Shown one piece after another: positions 42,266-50,628 of a DNA stretch of 50,628 bases (positions are counted from its first letter, which is position 1; every line of letters begins with the position of its first letter). The notes below the pieces were generated by a model. It worked only from the letters and a program-made list of their open reading frames with translations. It did not search any database and was not told where the DNA came from. The position numbers were made by a program, and so were the translations under genes. Source of the DNA: CAZLLE01 sp964560425 (GTDB taxonomy: Bacteria; Campylobacterota; Campylobacteria; Campylobacterales; QNZT01); contig CAZLLE010000055.1 of the NCBI GenBank assembly GCA_964560425.1, positions 1 to 50,628 of the forward strand. Direction: 5' to 3'.

Positions 42266-43051
42266 TTACCCCTTTTTATAATATTCATCATATTTTACTC
42301 TTGGCTTAATTGCCAATACAGATGTAGGACATACCTCTACACAAACCCCACACCCTACACATGCTTCCAAAATTTCTGGTTTTTTACCACCACTTTTTTC
42401 ATCAGCTATCATTATAATTGCCTCACTAGCATTTGGCAATGGACACATATCAGCACATAGAGTACAAGCTTTCCCCTCAAATGTATCTAGTTTTTGAAGA
42501 ACCTTCTCTTCAAGCTCTCTCTTATCTGACTTATCTGAAAACTCCTCCAATTTATAGTTATGTGCTTCACTAAATGTTAAAGTTTTTGTATGATCATAAA
42601 TTCTATTAATCATATCTTTTGTAACAGTTTTGTTTTCAAGAGCTATACAAGCGTTCATTCTTGGAGTAATTGCAATTCCCATCTCTACTTTTTTGACATC
42701 TTCAACATGATGATCAAGTGCCCCACTAGGACAAGCCAAAACACAAGGAAGAAGAGGACACAAATAACAACCTCTTCTAAAAGGATCAATATGTGGGGTT
42801 CCTACACCATTCCCCTCATCTACATCTGCTAAAATGATAGAATCATAAGGGCATACTTGCAAACATTGCCCACACTTAATACAAAGTGACATAAAATCAT
42901 CTTCATTTACCGCAGCGGGTGGACGAAGCAGAGGCTTATTATCAGCTTCAAGATACATAGCACCTCCTAATCCAGCAGCTACAACTCCACCAAGTATTCC
43001 TAATGCAGAGAGTTGTTTTATAAAATCTCTTCTACTATTTTGTTTACTCAT
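42266..43051 (-). CDS. nosG: NosG, periplasmic iron-sulfur protein
   Basis: NapG-like: 261 residues with a twin-arginine signal (NSRRDFIKQLSALG) and [4Fe-4S] clusters CIKCGQCLQVC, CYLCPLLPC, CTLCADMC and CVGCGVCVEVC. Acts with NosH. It is 4 bp upstream of nosC1 and overlaps nosD. Confidence 0.92.
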   Translation of the reverse strand: MSKQNSRRDFIKQLSALGILGGVVAAGLGGAMYLEADNKPLLRPPAAVNEDDFMSLCIKCGQCLQVCPYDSIILADVDEGNGVGTPHIDPFRRGCYLCPLLPCVLACPSGALDHHVEDVKKVEMGIAITPRMNACIALENKTVTKDMINRIYDHTKTLTFSEAHNYKLEEFSDKSDKRELEEKVLQKLDTFEGKACTLCADMCPLPNASEAIIMIADEKSGGKKPEILEACVGCGVCVEVCPTSVLAIKPRVKYDEYYKKG

Positions 43052-44256
43052 CTTTTTATCCTTGGATTATTATCACTAAGTTGCAAAACTGGCTCAGAAA
43101 ATGGTGCTAGTTTTGCCAAAAAATCTATAATAGCTATCACAGGAGAGCCATAAAAAAATTTTACACTTGGATTATAGAGCCACATCTTATCAGCATAAGC
43201 ATATGCTTGATAGGGCGTATCTCCTATACCATCTTTATTTCTATCAAATCCCTCATAATCATCCCAATAATTTCCATCCCAAACATTTTTGGAAATTTTA
43301 GTCTTTTTAGAATCATTAACAACATTTTCCATATTTCCAACAAAATTATTATTTTTAATATCATTATTAAGACTAATTGCATGAAAATGAAGACCTTCTG
43401 CGTTATAGAGTATATTATTATCTTCAATCAAATTTCTCATACCATACTCAAATGGAGACCAATCAATATAAAACCCTTGGGCACAATAGATCACTGTATT
43501 ATTTTTGATTGTAAAATTAGATGCCTCTTTTAGTCCAATACCCATACCAGTAGCACCTAATGAATTTTTGATAATATTCCCAGTAGCTACAGTATCTCTA
43601 CTATACATAAAAAATATTCCTACAGAATTATGCTCATAAGTATTATTCCTCACAATATTAGCACCTGTGTACATAAAATGTAAAGAGTACCTACCATGCT
43701 CTCCAAAATTTTCTTCAATTATATTACCATGACTGTACCAAACAACCATATCACGGGTATAATATAAGTGGTTTTTTTTGATAAGATTATCATTGCTATA
43801 CCACAATCTCAAACCATCTCCACGAAGCCCCAAATCAAAATCTTTAGACTTTATGCGATTACCCACAATTTTGGAATTAGTAACATTTTGCATATCAATA
43901 CCAAAAAGACAATCATCTATATCACAATCAATAACCTCTACATATTTTACTTCAGCTATAGTAATAGCTGCATCTAAATTCTGATGCATCTCTCCACTGT
44001 GACGAATTTTAAGATTTTTGATAGTTACAAATGAACTTTTGATTCTAATAACCGTACTCTTACCACTTCCATATATAGTAGAACCCTCTTTGTGACCAAT
44101 AATAGTCAGAGGTTTATTGATCTCAATATCACCTTTATATATCCCTTTTGGGAGATTAATAATAGAATTTGGACTTGCTTTGTCAATAACATCCTGTAAA
44201 ATATTATTTGCACTTAAAATATTAAAACAGAGTGCTAAAATTATGACAAAACGCAT
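43048..44256 (-). CDS. nosD: NosD, periplasmic copper-site maturation factor
   Basis: 402 residues with a Sec signal (MRFVIILALCFNILSA) and a right-handed parallel beta-helix made of repeated N-x-I/V-x-x-N rungs (VTNSKIVGNRI, NDNLIKKNHLYY, HGNIIEENF, ANIVRNNTYEHNS). It helps build the CuZ site of NosZ with NosFY. Length matches the family (about 400-440). Confidence 0.93.
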   Translation of the reverse strand: MRFVIILALCFNILSANNILQDVIDKASPNSIINLPKGIYKGDIEINKPLTIIGHKEGSTIYGSGKSTVIRIKSSFVTIKNLKIRHSGEMHQNLDAAITIAEVKYVEVIDCDIDDCLFGIDMQNVTNSKIVGNRIKSKDFDLGLRGDGLRLWYSNDNLIKKNHLYYTRDMVVWYSHGNIIEENFGEHGRYSLHFMYTGANIVRNNTYEHNSVGIFFMYSRDTVATGNIIKNSLGATGMGIGLKEASNFTIKNNTVIYCAQGFYIDWSPFEYGMRNLIEDNNILYNAEGLHFHAISLNNDIKNNNFVGNMENVVNDSKKTKISKNVWDGNYWDDYEGFDRNKDGIGDTPYQAYAYADKMWLYNPSVKFFYGSPVIAIIDFLAKLAPFSEPVLQLSDNNPRIKR

Positions 44257-44264
44257 ATTTGCTC

Positions 44265-45044
44265 CTAATGCTCTATCTTATAAGCTTTTGCACGAGATAA
44301 AATTGCCAAAAGAGAAAAAAGACTAATTGCAACTAACAACCAAAATCCCGTTGTAGGATATGAGTGAGTAACAAACTGAGCTACCTTTCCATCTCCAAAA
44401 ACTGTTGGCATAAAAGGTTTAATCTTAAATGCACCATAATCATGCATATTATGTCCAAACCAATATAACCAATAAGAGTATAGCCCTATAAATATTATAG
44501 GCAATGCCGCTGGAATAGCCATAAACAGTGAAAAGAACTTTGCATCATATACAATAAATAGAAACATTAAAAATGCGGTAATAACCAAGGCATAAGGAGC
44601 CAAAAGTCTCTCATAAGGTCCACCCCTCTCCATAGGATCCATTCCAATGTAGTGATTAATTGTATTCATTTCATGAACTTCACCACTAAATCCATCAAAA
44701 TGGAAAAATACAGGAATTCCCTCAGGAAAAGCCTCTTTTGGATAGTTTGGAGCTTCAAGTGAAACTGACCAAATAGGAGTAGAAGCCATACCGAGTTCAG
44801 CAGCTTCATCAATCATCTTTTGAAGATCACCTTTTGCCTCTTTTGGCGTAGCATTACTAAAATATCTATCTTTATTGTAAAAGTTCCATAATGAAAAAGT
44901 TGCACTTGAGAGAGTATCCTCTTTCCCCTGCTCTATCTTCTCTATCGCACCATGAAAACCAACAGTTGGTATCACAAAACCATACAAAAATATACCTAAA
45001 GCAATAATCGCAAAAATTTTTGATTTTACCATGGATGAATTCAT
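44265..45044 (-). CDS. nosB: NosB, membrane protein of epsilonproteobacterial nos clusters
   Basis: 259 residues with about five hydrophobic segments (near 10-27, 150-168, 175-195, 230-250) and a soluble portion of about 110 residues after the first. It occupies the place of nosB in the Wolinella cluster (between nosZ and nosD). Its function is not settled. Preceded by GGGGGA 8 nt before ATG; the gene has its own FNR-type promoter. Confidence 0.82.
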   Translation of the reverse strand: MNSSMVKSKIFAIIALGIFLYGFVIPTVGFHGAIEKIEQGKEDTLSSATFSLWNFYNKDRYFSNATPKEAKGDLQKMIDEAAELGMASTPIWSVSLEAPNYPKEAFPEGIPVFFHFDGFSGEVHEMNTINHYIGMDPMERGGPYERLLAPYALVITAFLMFLFIVYDAKFFSLFMAIPAALPIIFIGLYSYWLYWFGHNMHDYGAFKIKPFMPTVFGDGKVAQFVTHSYPTTGFWLLVAISLFSLLAILSRAKAYKIEH

Positions 45045-45122
45045 ATCTATTTTCCCCCTAAAAAATTTAGCTTAGATCATTTGAAAAAATATTCAAATCA
45101 TATAAGACAAATTTACTCTGAA

Positions 45123-45164
45123 ATAGTATCATATATCTATTTTAAAACATTTGATATGAGTCAA
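45123..45164 (-). promoter_or_regulatory. FNR/CRP-type site and -10 box of nosB operon
   Basis: On the minus strand TTGACTCATATCAA (45164-45151) is centred 32 bp upstream of TACTAT (45128-45123). It lies downstream of the nosZ terminator, so nosB to the end of the operon can be transcribed independently of nosZ. Confidence 0.7.
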
Positions 45165-45175
45165 TAATAAGAAGT

Positions 45176-45204
45176 AAAAACACAAGAGGGGAGAGTCCCT
45201 CTTG
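45176..45204 (-). terminator. nosZ terminator
   Basis: On the minus strand CAAGAGGG (45204-45197) pairs with CCCTCTTG (45190-45183) with a 6-nt loop, followed by TGTTTTT (to 45176). It begins 12 bp after the nosZ stop and precedes the nosB promoter. Confidence 0.8.
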
Positions 45205-45215
45205 CATTAAGAAAT

Positions 45216-47810
45216 CTAAAATAGATTTGCGTTTTCATCAACCCATTTGAAGTATTCAATAATATTTTTAATCTCTTCATCCTTCATACCTTGATTAGGC
45301 ATTTTAAGATTAAAGAAACCAATCATTGATTTTACATATGGCTCTTCAAATTTACTTTGAGGATCTTTAATGAAATTAGCAACCCACTTCTCTCCATTTT
45401 CGTGACGAGAAAGGACACCTGTAAGATCTGGTCCAGAACTTACCTTACCAACAACATGACAACCAGAACATCCACCTTCATGGAATGCTGCTTCACCAGC
45501 TTCTGCTGCAGGAGATTGTTTAGTAGCAATTTTTTTAGTTAATAAATCTTTTGCTCTAATTCCAACATCCGCAGTTTTTACCATATATTGCCAAATCATA
45601 TTCTCAAATAGAATCGCTTTTTCAGTATCACCAGCTTTCATAGCTTCATCTGAAAGTTTTTTCTGCTCAGGAATTTTACCATATTGATCAAGTGCATCTG
45701 TTGCAAGAGCTGCAACTGTTGGATATTTATCAAAATGGTTATCTTTCAAGAACTTAACAACACTTTGGATAACTGCATCTGTCGCTGTATTTGTAGCTAC
45801 GGTCGCATCATACTCTTTTTTAAGAGATTCAGGACTCATTGTTGCCATTTTAAGCTTTTTAGCAGATGTATACTTTTTGTTTGGATCTTTAACAAGCATA
45901 TAACCCATCATCTCTAAGTGAAGAGCTGAACAAAACTCTGTACAGTAATATGGGAATACACCCTCTAAATCAGCTGTAAAGTGAACACTAGAAGTCTCAC
46001 CTGGTTCAAGAGATGCATGAATATCATGATGATCTACTGTAAATCCATGAGTCTCATCTTCTGCTCTTTCAAGGTTTGTCAAGTGAATTGTCACTTTATC
46101 ACCTTTATTTACAGTGAAATGTTCAGGATTAATATGAGATCTTACCAATGTAGCAAATACTGTTACATTATTACCATTTCTTTCAACTCTCTCTTCTCCT
46201 GCAAGTGTTTTACCTGGGTGTTGTTTACCTGTTTTAGAATCTGTACCCATTTTATAACGAACTGCTGGATGAAGTTTACTAGCTCTAATTGCAACAGCTT
46301 GATGTGGCTCTCCAAGAGGGAAAGGCATATCATAAAGAAGTTGCATCTTTTTACCTTTAATATCAATCAATTGATGATTTTGAGGATGAAGAGGTCCAAC
46401 ATTTGTAAACCTATCAATTGCCAATTTATTAAGTGCAATGATAAAATCCCCTTGAGGATCAGCCGATTTTCCTTCCATACCACAAAGGTGACCAATGTTG
46501 TAGTGAACATTTACTTTATCTAAAACTTTTAGATCTTTATAGTTCCATTTTACAACTTGTGAATCAACATATAGTGAAGTATAGATCTCACCATCAACAT
46601 TTGAGTATTGATTATGTAGTGGCCCCAAGCCTAGCTCCACTTGACCGTGAAGTGCTTTTTTCATATCAAGAACAGGGATACCATACGGATCTTTACCCGC
46701 ATAATCTTTGTTTTTGATCAAGTTACTAATCTTGTCCCAGCTATAAACTGACGCATGAGTATCAAGTTTTCCACAAACAACAATATATTTACCATCTGGA
46801 GAAACATCAACACCATGTGGAGATTTTGGCTCTGGAATTAAAAATAGTGCATCATTTGCAACAGCAACACTCATAGGAATTACTCTATGGTCATTGATAA
46901 TTTTTACATTTTTTGGATCTTCAGCAAGTTTAGATAATTTTTTCCAATTATAAACATGAAGATAATCTGTATCATAACGACTCATACCAGCTTCAAAAGG
47001 AGGAAGACCTTTCTCAATACCACCTGTATACATCTCAGAGTTAAATGAGTTTGTAAATCCCCAACCATCACAAGCAGCTTTACCTGCATCTGTAAGATCT
47101 TGCATGTATGGAGGAAGCTCTAGTGAAAAAGAGTTTTTCTCTTCAATTTTTCCAATATCTTTGTTAAATTTCCAAAATGTCACACCACCACGATAAGTCT
47201 CTTTGTACTCTTCAATTGGATGATAGTTATTGTCAAATGGAGCTGCATATTGAGTAGCTTCCAAGATATAATCTGTATTTGGTGTTACAAATGCACCACC
47301 ATGCTCAGATTTGAAGATTGGATTTACAACAATTTGCTTTGTCTCAAAATCATGAAGATCAATAACTGCAATTCTAGGATTTGCTTTGTCATTGATAAAT
47401 AGATATTTACCATCATATTTACCATCTACTTCTGAAAGTGCTGGATGGTGAGTATCACCCCAATTTATCTCTCTACCTCTAATGTTACCTTGTCTAAGAA
47501 TCTTAGTACTGTCAACATCATATCCATAACCTTGCCAAGGCTCTGGAGTAAATACAGCAATATACTTCAATAAACGCATTGAAGGGACACCATACGCAAT
47601 CACCTGCCCTGATTGACCACCCGAACTAAACACAACATACTTATCATGCATACCCGTTGGTGTATAGGTCTTAGCAGCGGCTAAAAGATCGGTTTGACTA
47701 AGCCCTCTCTCTTTCATCACTTTCTCAAGTGCTGATTCAGCCGAAGCTATTGTTACACTTACTGCTAAACCAAGTGCAACTGCTGTTAGTTTGCTTACTA
47801 ACGACTTCAT
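45216..47810 (-). CDS. nosZ: Clade II nitrous oxide reductase with C-terminal cytochrome c domain (cNosZ)
   Basis: Reduces N2O to N2 in the periplasm. The 864 residues begin with a Sec signal peptide, the type used by clade II (atypical) NosZ, not a Tat signal. CuZ ligands are present as seven histidines: 121, 122, 170, 332, 399, 441 (or 436) and 503. The CuA site has His588, Cys623, Cys627, His631 and Met634. The C-terminal extension carries one heme motif, CSGCH (781-785), as in Wolinella cNosZ. The length and domain order match that protein. RBS AAGGAGG; promoter with an FNR-type site. Confidence 0.97.
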   Translation of the reverse strand: MKSLVSKLTAVALGLAVSVTIASAESALEKVMKERGLSQTDLLAAAKTYTPTGMHDKYVVFSSGGQSGQVIAYGVPSMRLLKYIAVFTPEPWQGYGYDVDSTKILRQGNIRGREINWGDTHHPALSEVDGKYDGKYLFINDKANPRIAVIDLHDFETKQIVVNPIFKSEHGGAFVTPNTDYILEATQYAAPFDNNYHPIEEYKETYRGGVTFWKFNKDIGKIEEKNSFSLELPPYMQDLTDAGKAACDGWGFTNSFNSEMYTGGIEKGLPPFEAGMSRYDTDYLHVYNWKKLSKLAEDPKNVKIINDHRVIPMSVAVANDALFLIPEPKSPHGVDVSPDGKYIVVCGKLDTHASVYSWDKISNLIKNKDYAGKDPYGIPVLDMKKALHGQVELGLGPLHNQYSNVDGEIYTSLYVDSQVVKWNYKDLKVLDKVNVHYNIGHLCGMEGKSADPQGDFIIALNKLAIDRFTNVGPLHPQNHQLIDIKGKKMQLLYDMPFPLGEPHQAVAIRASKLHPAVRYKMGTDSKTGKQHPGKTLAGEERVERNGNNVTVFATLVRSHINPEHFTVNKGDKVTIHLTNLERAEDETHGFTVDHHDIHASLEPGETSSVHFTADLEGVFPYYCTEFCSALHLEMMGYMLVKDPNKKYTSAKKLKMATMSPESLKKEYDATVATNTATDAVIQSVVKFLKDNHFDKYPTVAALATDALDQYGKIPEQKKLSDEAMKAGDTEKAILFENMIWQYMVKTADVGIRAKDLLTKKIATKQSPAAEAGEAAFHEGGCSGCHVVGKVSSGPDLTGVLSRHENGEKWVANFIKDPQSKFEEPYVKSMIGFFNLKMPNQGMKDEEIKNIIEYFKWVDENANLF

Positions 47811-47848
47811 ATATATACCTCCTTAATAAAATAAAATCCTGCGTCTTG

Positions 47849-47891
47849 ATTATACCATGCAGAATATAGGAAATAGATTGACATAAATCAA
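47849..47891 (-). promoter_or_regulatory. FNR/CRP-type site and -10 box of nosZ
   Basis: On the minus strand TTGATTTATGTCAA (47891-47878) is centred 33 bp upstream of TATAAT (47854-47849). The box centre is about 75 bp before the nosZ ATG. Confidence 0.75.
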
Positions 47892-47930
47892 ATATAGATA
47901 AGTAATAGTTAGAAGAAGCTTTATAAAATC

Positions 47931-48500
47931 TTATAGTTTTTTAATATTTTGAAAATAATCTTTTGCTTTTTTCTCTAAAAGCACCATTCTCTCTTTACCT
48001 TTTGGCATACTTTTACGAAGATTTTTCATTTCAAAAAGAAATTGAGATATTGAACTAGGAATAATATTTTCCAAAAATATTCTAAGTTGCTTAGCAACAG
48101 CAGGTGAAGCTCCTGATGTTGAGACTGCTATTGTTAGGTCTCCATTTTTAATATAAGAGGGAAAGATAAAATCACAATAATTTACTGAATCTACAGAGTT
48201 GCAAAGTATCCCTTTTTCTCTTGATTCATTATAGACCTGCTCTTGTACTTTTATATCATCTACAGCCACAATAACTATACCAAAACCATCAATATCACCT
48301 TTATGATATATCTTATTCATATAGTCTAGACTATTTTCAGTGATTAATTTTTGCATTAAAGAAGAGAGATCGGGGGCTAGCACACTAACCTCTTTGGTAA
48401 AATCCAACATTCGTTGTAATTTTTCCGTAGCGATTTTTCCACCCCCAACAATTAAAACCTTGACATTTTTTAGTTTTATAAATGCAGGGAAATAACTCAT
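47931..48500 (-). CDS. Precorrin-2 dehydrogenase (SirC/Met8/CysG N-terminal type)
   Basis: Oxidises precorrin-2 to sirohydrochlorin for siroheme and heme d1. About 189 residues with the NAD-binding motif VLIVGGGKIATEKL and the family segments VSVLAPDL, ILCNSVDSVNYCDFIFPSYIKNGDLTIAVSTSGASPAVAKQLR. It lacks the methyltransferase half of CysG. ATG 48500 has AAAGGAG 5 nt upstream; the longer frame to 48527 is unlikely. An FNR-type site lies upstream, linking it to the denitrification regulon. Confidence 0.88.
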   Translation of the reverse strand: MSYFPAFIKLKNVKVLIVGGGKIATEKLQRMLDFTKEVSVLAPDLSSLMQKLITENSLDYMNKIYHKGDIDGFGIVIVAVDDIKVQEQVYNESREKGILCNSVDSVNYCDFIFPSYIKNGDLTIAVSTSGASPAVAKQLRIFLENIIPSSISQFLFEMKNLRKSMPKGKERMVLLEKKAKDYFQNIKKL

Positions 48501-48540
48501 CTCATCTCCTTTAAAAATACCAACCAAACAGATGATGAAA

Positions 48541-48582
48541 ATTCTATCATAAAAGAGAAGACTAAAAATTGATAAATATCAA
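48541..48582 (-). promoter_or_regulatory. FNR/CRP-type site and -10 box of the sirC-like gene
   Basis: TTGATATTTATCAA on the minus strand (48582-48569) has two perfect FNR half-sites and is centred 32 bp upstream of TAGAAT (48546-48541). It is the closest to FNR consensus of the six sites. Confidence 0.75.
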
Positions 48583-48585
48583 ATA

Positions 48586-50040
48586 TTAAAATTTTTTCCA
48601 AAAATGTCTACTAAAAAGTAAAACAACAGTATAAAATTCTAATCTTCCCGCAATCATAGCAATTGATAATATAAATTTGTCAAACCCACTAAAAAATTCA
48701 TAATTTTGAGAAGGACCTGTAAGGGCAAATCCTGGTCCTATATTTCCAACTGTTGCCAAAGCTGTTGATATAGATGTCATAGAGTCAAAACCTCTTGAAA
48801 AAAGATATATAGTTATAACTAAATTAGTAATTATATATAGAAAAATAAATCCTACTGTAGAATTTATAATTGAAGATGATACCTTTTGTCCATCAATAAA
48901 AATTCCAACCATAGCATTTGGATGTAATATCTTTTTGAACTGCATAGAGAGATTTTTGAATAAAACAATATATCTTATAACTTTCACTCCACCTGCTGTA
49001 GAACTTGCATTTCCACCTACTAACATAGCGATAAAAACAAGAGTCATTGATATATTCCCCCACTGCTCATAATCAAGAGTTGCAAAACCTGTAGTAGTCA
49101 ATACTGAAGCAATTGTAAAACATGAGTGTGTAAACGCATGAGAAACAGTATCACCATCAAAGAATACAACAACTCCACTCAATAGTATAGAGAGAGTAGT
49201 AAAAACAACCAAATACCAAAAAAGCTCTTCTCGCCTATATCCACTACCATTTCCTTTGGTTATAAATCTTAAATGTGCTAAAAAATTAATACCTGAAAAT
49301 ATCATAAAAAATGTAGTTATCCAGATAATCAAACTAGAGTGATAATATCCAAGTGAAGCATTTTTTGTTGAAAAACCTCCCGTCGATATTGTGGAAAAAG
49401 CATGATTAATAGCATCAAAATAACCCATACCTGCTAACTTTAATGCAATTGCATCAAGTAGAGTAAAAAGAAAATAGATACCCCAAAGCCAAATAGCGGT
49501 ATCTTTAATCTTTGGAGTCATCTTCTCAACTTTAATACCAGTTGACTCTGCCTTAAAAAGAGCCAAAGAACCACTAGGATTAATTAAAGAGAAAAGACCA
49601 ACACCAAGAACTATAATACCCATACCACCAAGCCAATGCATAAGGCTTCTCAAAAATAGTATAGATTTTGGTAAAGATTCAATATCACTATAAATTGTAG
49701 CTCCAGTTGTCGTAAAACCACTAATTGACTCAAAAAAAGCATCTGCTATAGATATATCTGTATAGAGCATCAATGGTACTGCCCCAGAAATACCCAAAAG
49801 TATCCAAATAAGATTAACCGATAAAATTCCACCCTTTATACTTAGTTTCATTTGATAACTTCTTAAAAATAGAAATAAAAAAAAGTTAGAAATAAAAAGA
49901 GAGAGATCAAATATCCAAAAATAGTATATATCCTCATGATAAATCAATCCCACAATAATAGGCAAAAGAAAAAATATACTAAGAGCCATACCAATAATAG
50001 AGATAAATTTTAAAACATTTTTTACAATGAATAGATCCAC
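48586..50040 (-). CDS. trkH: TrkH potassium uptake channel subunit
   Basis: 484 residues with four pore-loop units whose selectivity-filter glycines are visible (SISGFTTTGATI, STISTGGFST, VLTTTGFATLDYE, TALATVGNIG), each flanked by membrane helices. Works with the cytoplasmic NAD-binding TrkA encoded just upstream, with which it overlaps by 19 bp. The start is taken as GTG 50040; there is no ATG in frame nearby and the N terminus VKNVLKFISIIG fits the family. Confidence 0.93.
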   Translation of the reverse strand: MDLFIVKNVLKFISIIGMALSIFFLLPIIVGLIYHEDIYYFWIFDLSLFISNFFLFLFLRSYQMKLSIKGGILSVNLIWILLGISGAVPLMLYTDISIADAFFESISGFTTTGATIYSDIESLPKSILFLRSLMHWLGGMGIIVLGVGLFSLINPSGSLALFKAESTGIKVEKMTPKIKDTAIWLWGIYFLFTLLDAIALKLAGMGYFDAINHAFSTISTGGFSTKNASLGYYHSSLIIWITTFFMIFSGINFLAHLRFITKGNGSGYRREELFWYLVVFTTLSILLSGVVVFFDGDTVSHAFTHSCFTIASVLTTTGFATLDYEQWGNISMTLVFIAMLVGGNASSTAGGVKVIRYIVLFKNLSMQFKKILHPNAMVGIFIDGQKVSSSIINSTVGFIFLYIITNLVITIYLFSRGFDSMTSISTALATVGNIGPGFALTGPSQNYEFFSGFDKFILSIAMIAGRLEFYTVVLLFSRHFWKKF

Positions 50041-50628
50041 TTTTGTATCTCATCCTCATTTTCTGTTTTACCAAACACTATAATAGTATCACCCTCTTTT
50101 ATAGGCATTAATTCCTCTTGAGTATAGAGTTTTTCATTACTCAACTGATAAAAAAGTGACTCCTCAACATTTAAAGCTTTTATTTTTTTATCAATAAGAG
50201 ATGAGTTTGGATAAATCTTGCGTAAAAATACAACTCCCTTCCCACCACAAAAATGGTTTTCATTGACAATTGAGCTAGAAGCTATCATCTCCAATATTGC
50301 ATAATGGGCTCCTGTTTTTGCACCTCTTACTACAACAATTCCCAACTGATGCATCAAACTATAATAGGCATTATCATTATTTATTGCAACTACCTTTTGA
50401 ATACCATACTCTTTTGCTTCTATACACTTAACAATATTTTTTTCATCATTTTCACCAGCAGCGATAACAATATCTGCATCTTTTAATCTCTCACTATCAA
50501 AAATTTTATGCTCTTCAAATTTACTATTTATAACAGTAACACTATCTTGAAGTAACTCTGAAGCAATCTTGCAATATTTACTATTTTTTTCAATTATTTT
50601 AATATCCAAATTTTTATCTAGTAATGAT
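50022..50628 (-). CDS. trkA: TrkA potassium uptake regulator, C-terminal half (gene runs off the window)
   Basis: The frame is open to the right edge; the TTG at 50609 is internal. The visible 200 or so residues correspond to the second RCK unit of TrkA: NLDIKIIEKNSKYCKIASEL, DADIVIAAGENDEKNIVKCIEAKEYG, and the TrkA_C tail (NSSLIDKKIKALNVEESLFYQL...IKEGDTIIVFGK). Full TrkA has about 450 residues, so about half is outside. It gates TrkH in response to NAD(H)/ATP. Confidence 0.9.
   Translation of the reverse strand, partial: SLLDKNLDIKIIEKNSKYCKIASELLQDSVTVINSKFEEHKIFDSERLKDADIVIAAGENDEKNIVKCIEAKEYGIQKVVAINNDNAYYSLMHQLGIVVVRGAKTGAHYAILEMIASSSIVNENHFCGGKGVVFLRKIYPNSSLIDKKIKALNVEESLFYQLSNEKLYTQEELMPIKEGDTIIVFGKTENEDEIQKWIYSL

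Noticed and set aside
42104..42460. 118-codon plus-strand frame across nosC1 and nosG
   Set aside because: It crosses the junction of two well-supported genes on the other strand and has an implausible Phe/Tyr/Thr-rich composition.
45981..46523. 180-codon plus-strand frame inside nosZ
   Set aside because: Antisense to conserved NosZ sequence, Cys/Phe-rich, no ribosome site; a by-product of AT-rich coding on the other strand.
50022..50609. A complete short TrkA-like protein starting at TTG 50609
   Set aside because: The frame is open to base 50628 and the visible part matches only the second RCK half of TrkA.
1..50628. tRNA, rRNA, riboswitch, insertion sequence or prophage
   Set aside because: Gaps are short and AT-rich; no cloverleaf-like GC-rich segments, transposase motifs or attachment-site repeats were seen.

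Overview
The window is AT-rich chromosomal DNA from a bacterium that is almost certainly a member of the Campylobacterota (Sulfurimonas/Sulfurovum/Wolinella-like). The evidence is the nap operon in the order napA-G-H-B-F-L-D, the nos cluster in the order nosZ-B-D-G-C1-C2-H-F-L-Y with a cytochrome-c-tailed NosZ, and the rplI-hslV-hslU-era block. No rRNA, tRNA, CRISPR array, insertion sequence or prophage was seen.

Layout. 1-1094: 3' part of a PKD-repeat surface protein. 1129-9019: seven-gene MSHA-type pilus/type II-like assembly operon in the order mshI-J-K-L-N-E-G, without mshM or pilins. 9221-12426: era, hslU, hslV, rplI. 12479-13717: RhlE-type RNA helicase. 13906-15201: secreted protein of unknown function, perhaps a TIM barrel. 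15539-17406: two unknown membrane proteins. 17399-17860: PAS (CetB-like) protein. 17888-24906: periplasmic nitrate reductase operon. 25050-28919: operon starting with a fused NirD/NirL (AhbA/AhbB) siroheme decarboxylase-like gene, followed by two small unknown proteins, a polytopic His-containing membrane protein, a DUF59 protein and an FmdE-like protein. 28995-30131: pentaheme cytochrome c. 30419-31804: ClC channel/transporter. 31930-34831: mtnK, mtnA and a class II aldolase. 34912-36249: DUF2202 lipoprotein. 36418-37341: lactate dehydrogenase-type enzyme. 37388-47810: nitrous oxide reductase cluster. 47931-48500: precorrin-2 dehydrogenase. 48586-50628: trkH and the C-terminal half of trkA.

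How it works together. Nitrate reduction (Nap) and N2O reduction (Nos) are encoded in full. NirDL-like and precorrin-2 dehydrogenase genes suggest heme d1 (or siroheme-derived heme) synthesis, and so a nitrite reductase elsewhere in the genome. Six promoters (napA, nirDL-like, pentaheme cytochrome, nosB, nosZ, sirC-like) each carry a 14-bp FNR/CRP-type site, TTGAY-N4-RTCAA, centred 32-33 bp upstream of a -10-like hexamer. This is the spacing of a class II activator site, so a single FNR/NnrR-type regulator probably controls all of them. That puts the unexplained 25050-28919 operon and the pentaheme cytochrome into the denitrification regulon, and they are the best candidates here for undescribed biology.

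Other points of note are a palindromic element of about 60 bp present twice, upstream of rhlE and of ldh in the same orientation relative to the gene; an mtnK-mtnA-aldolase trio matching the DHAP-shunt type of methylthioadenosine/5'-deoxyadenosine salvage; and two outward-pointing terminators in the 15.2-15.5 kb gap. All calls come from reading the sequence and translated proteins; no database search was possible.
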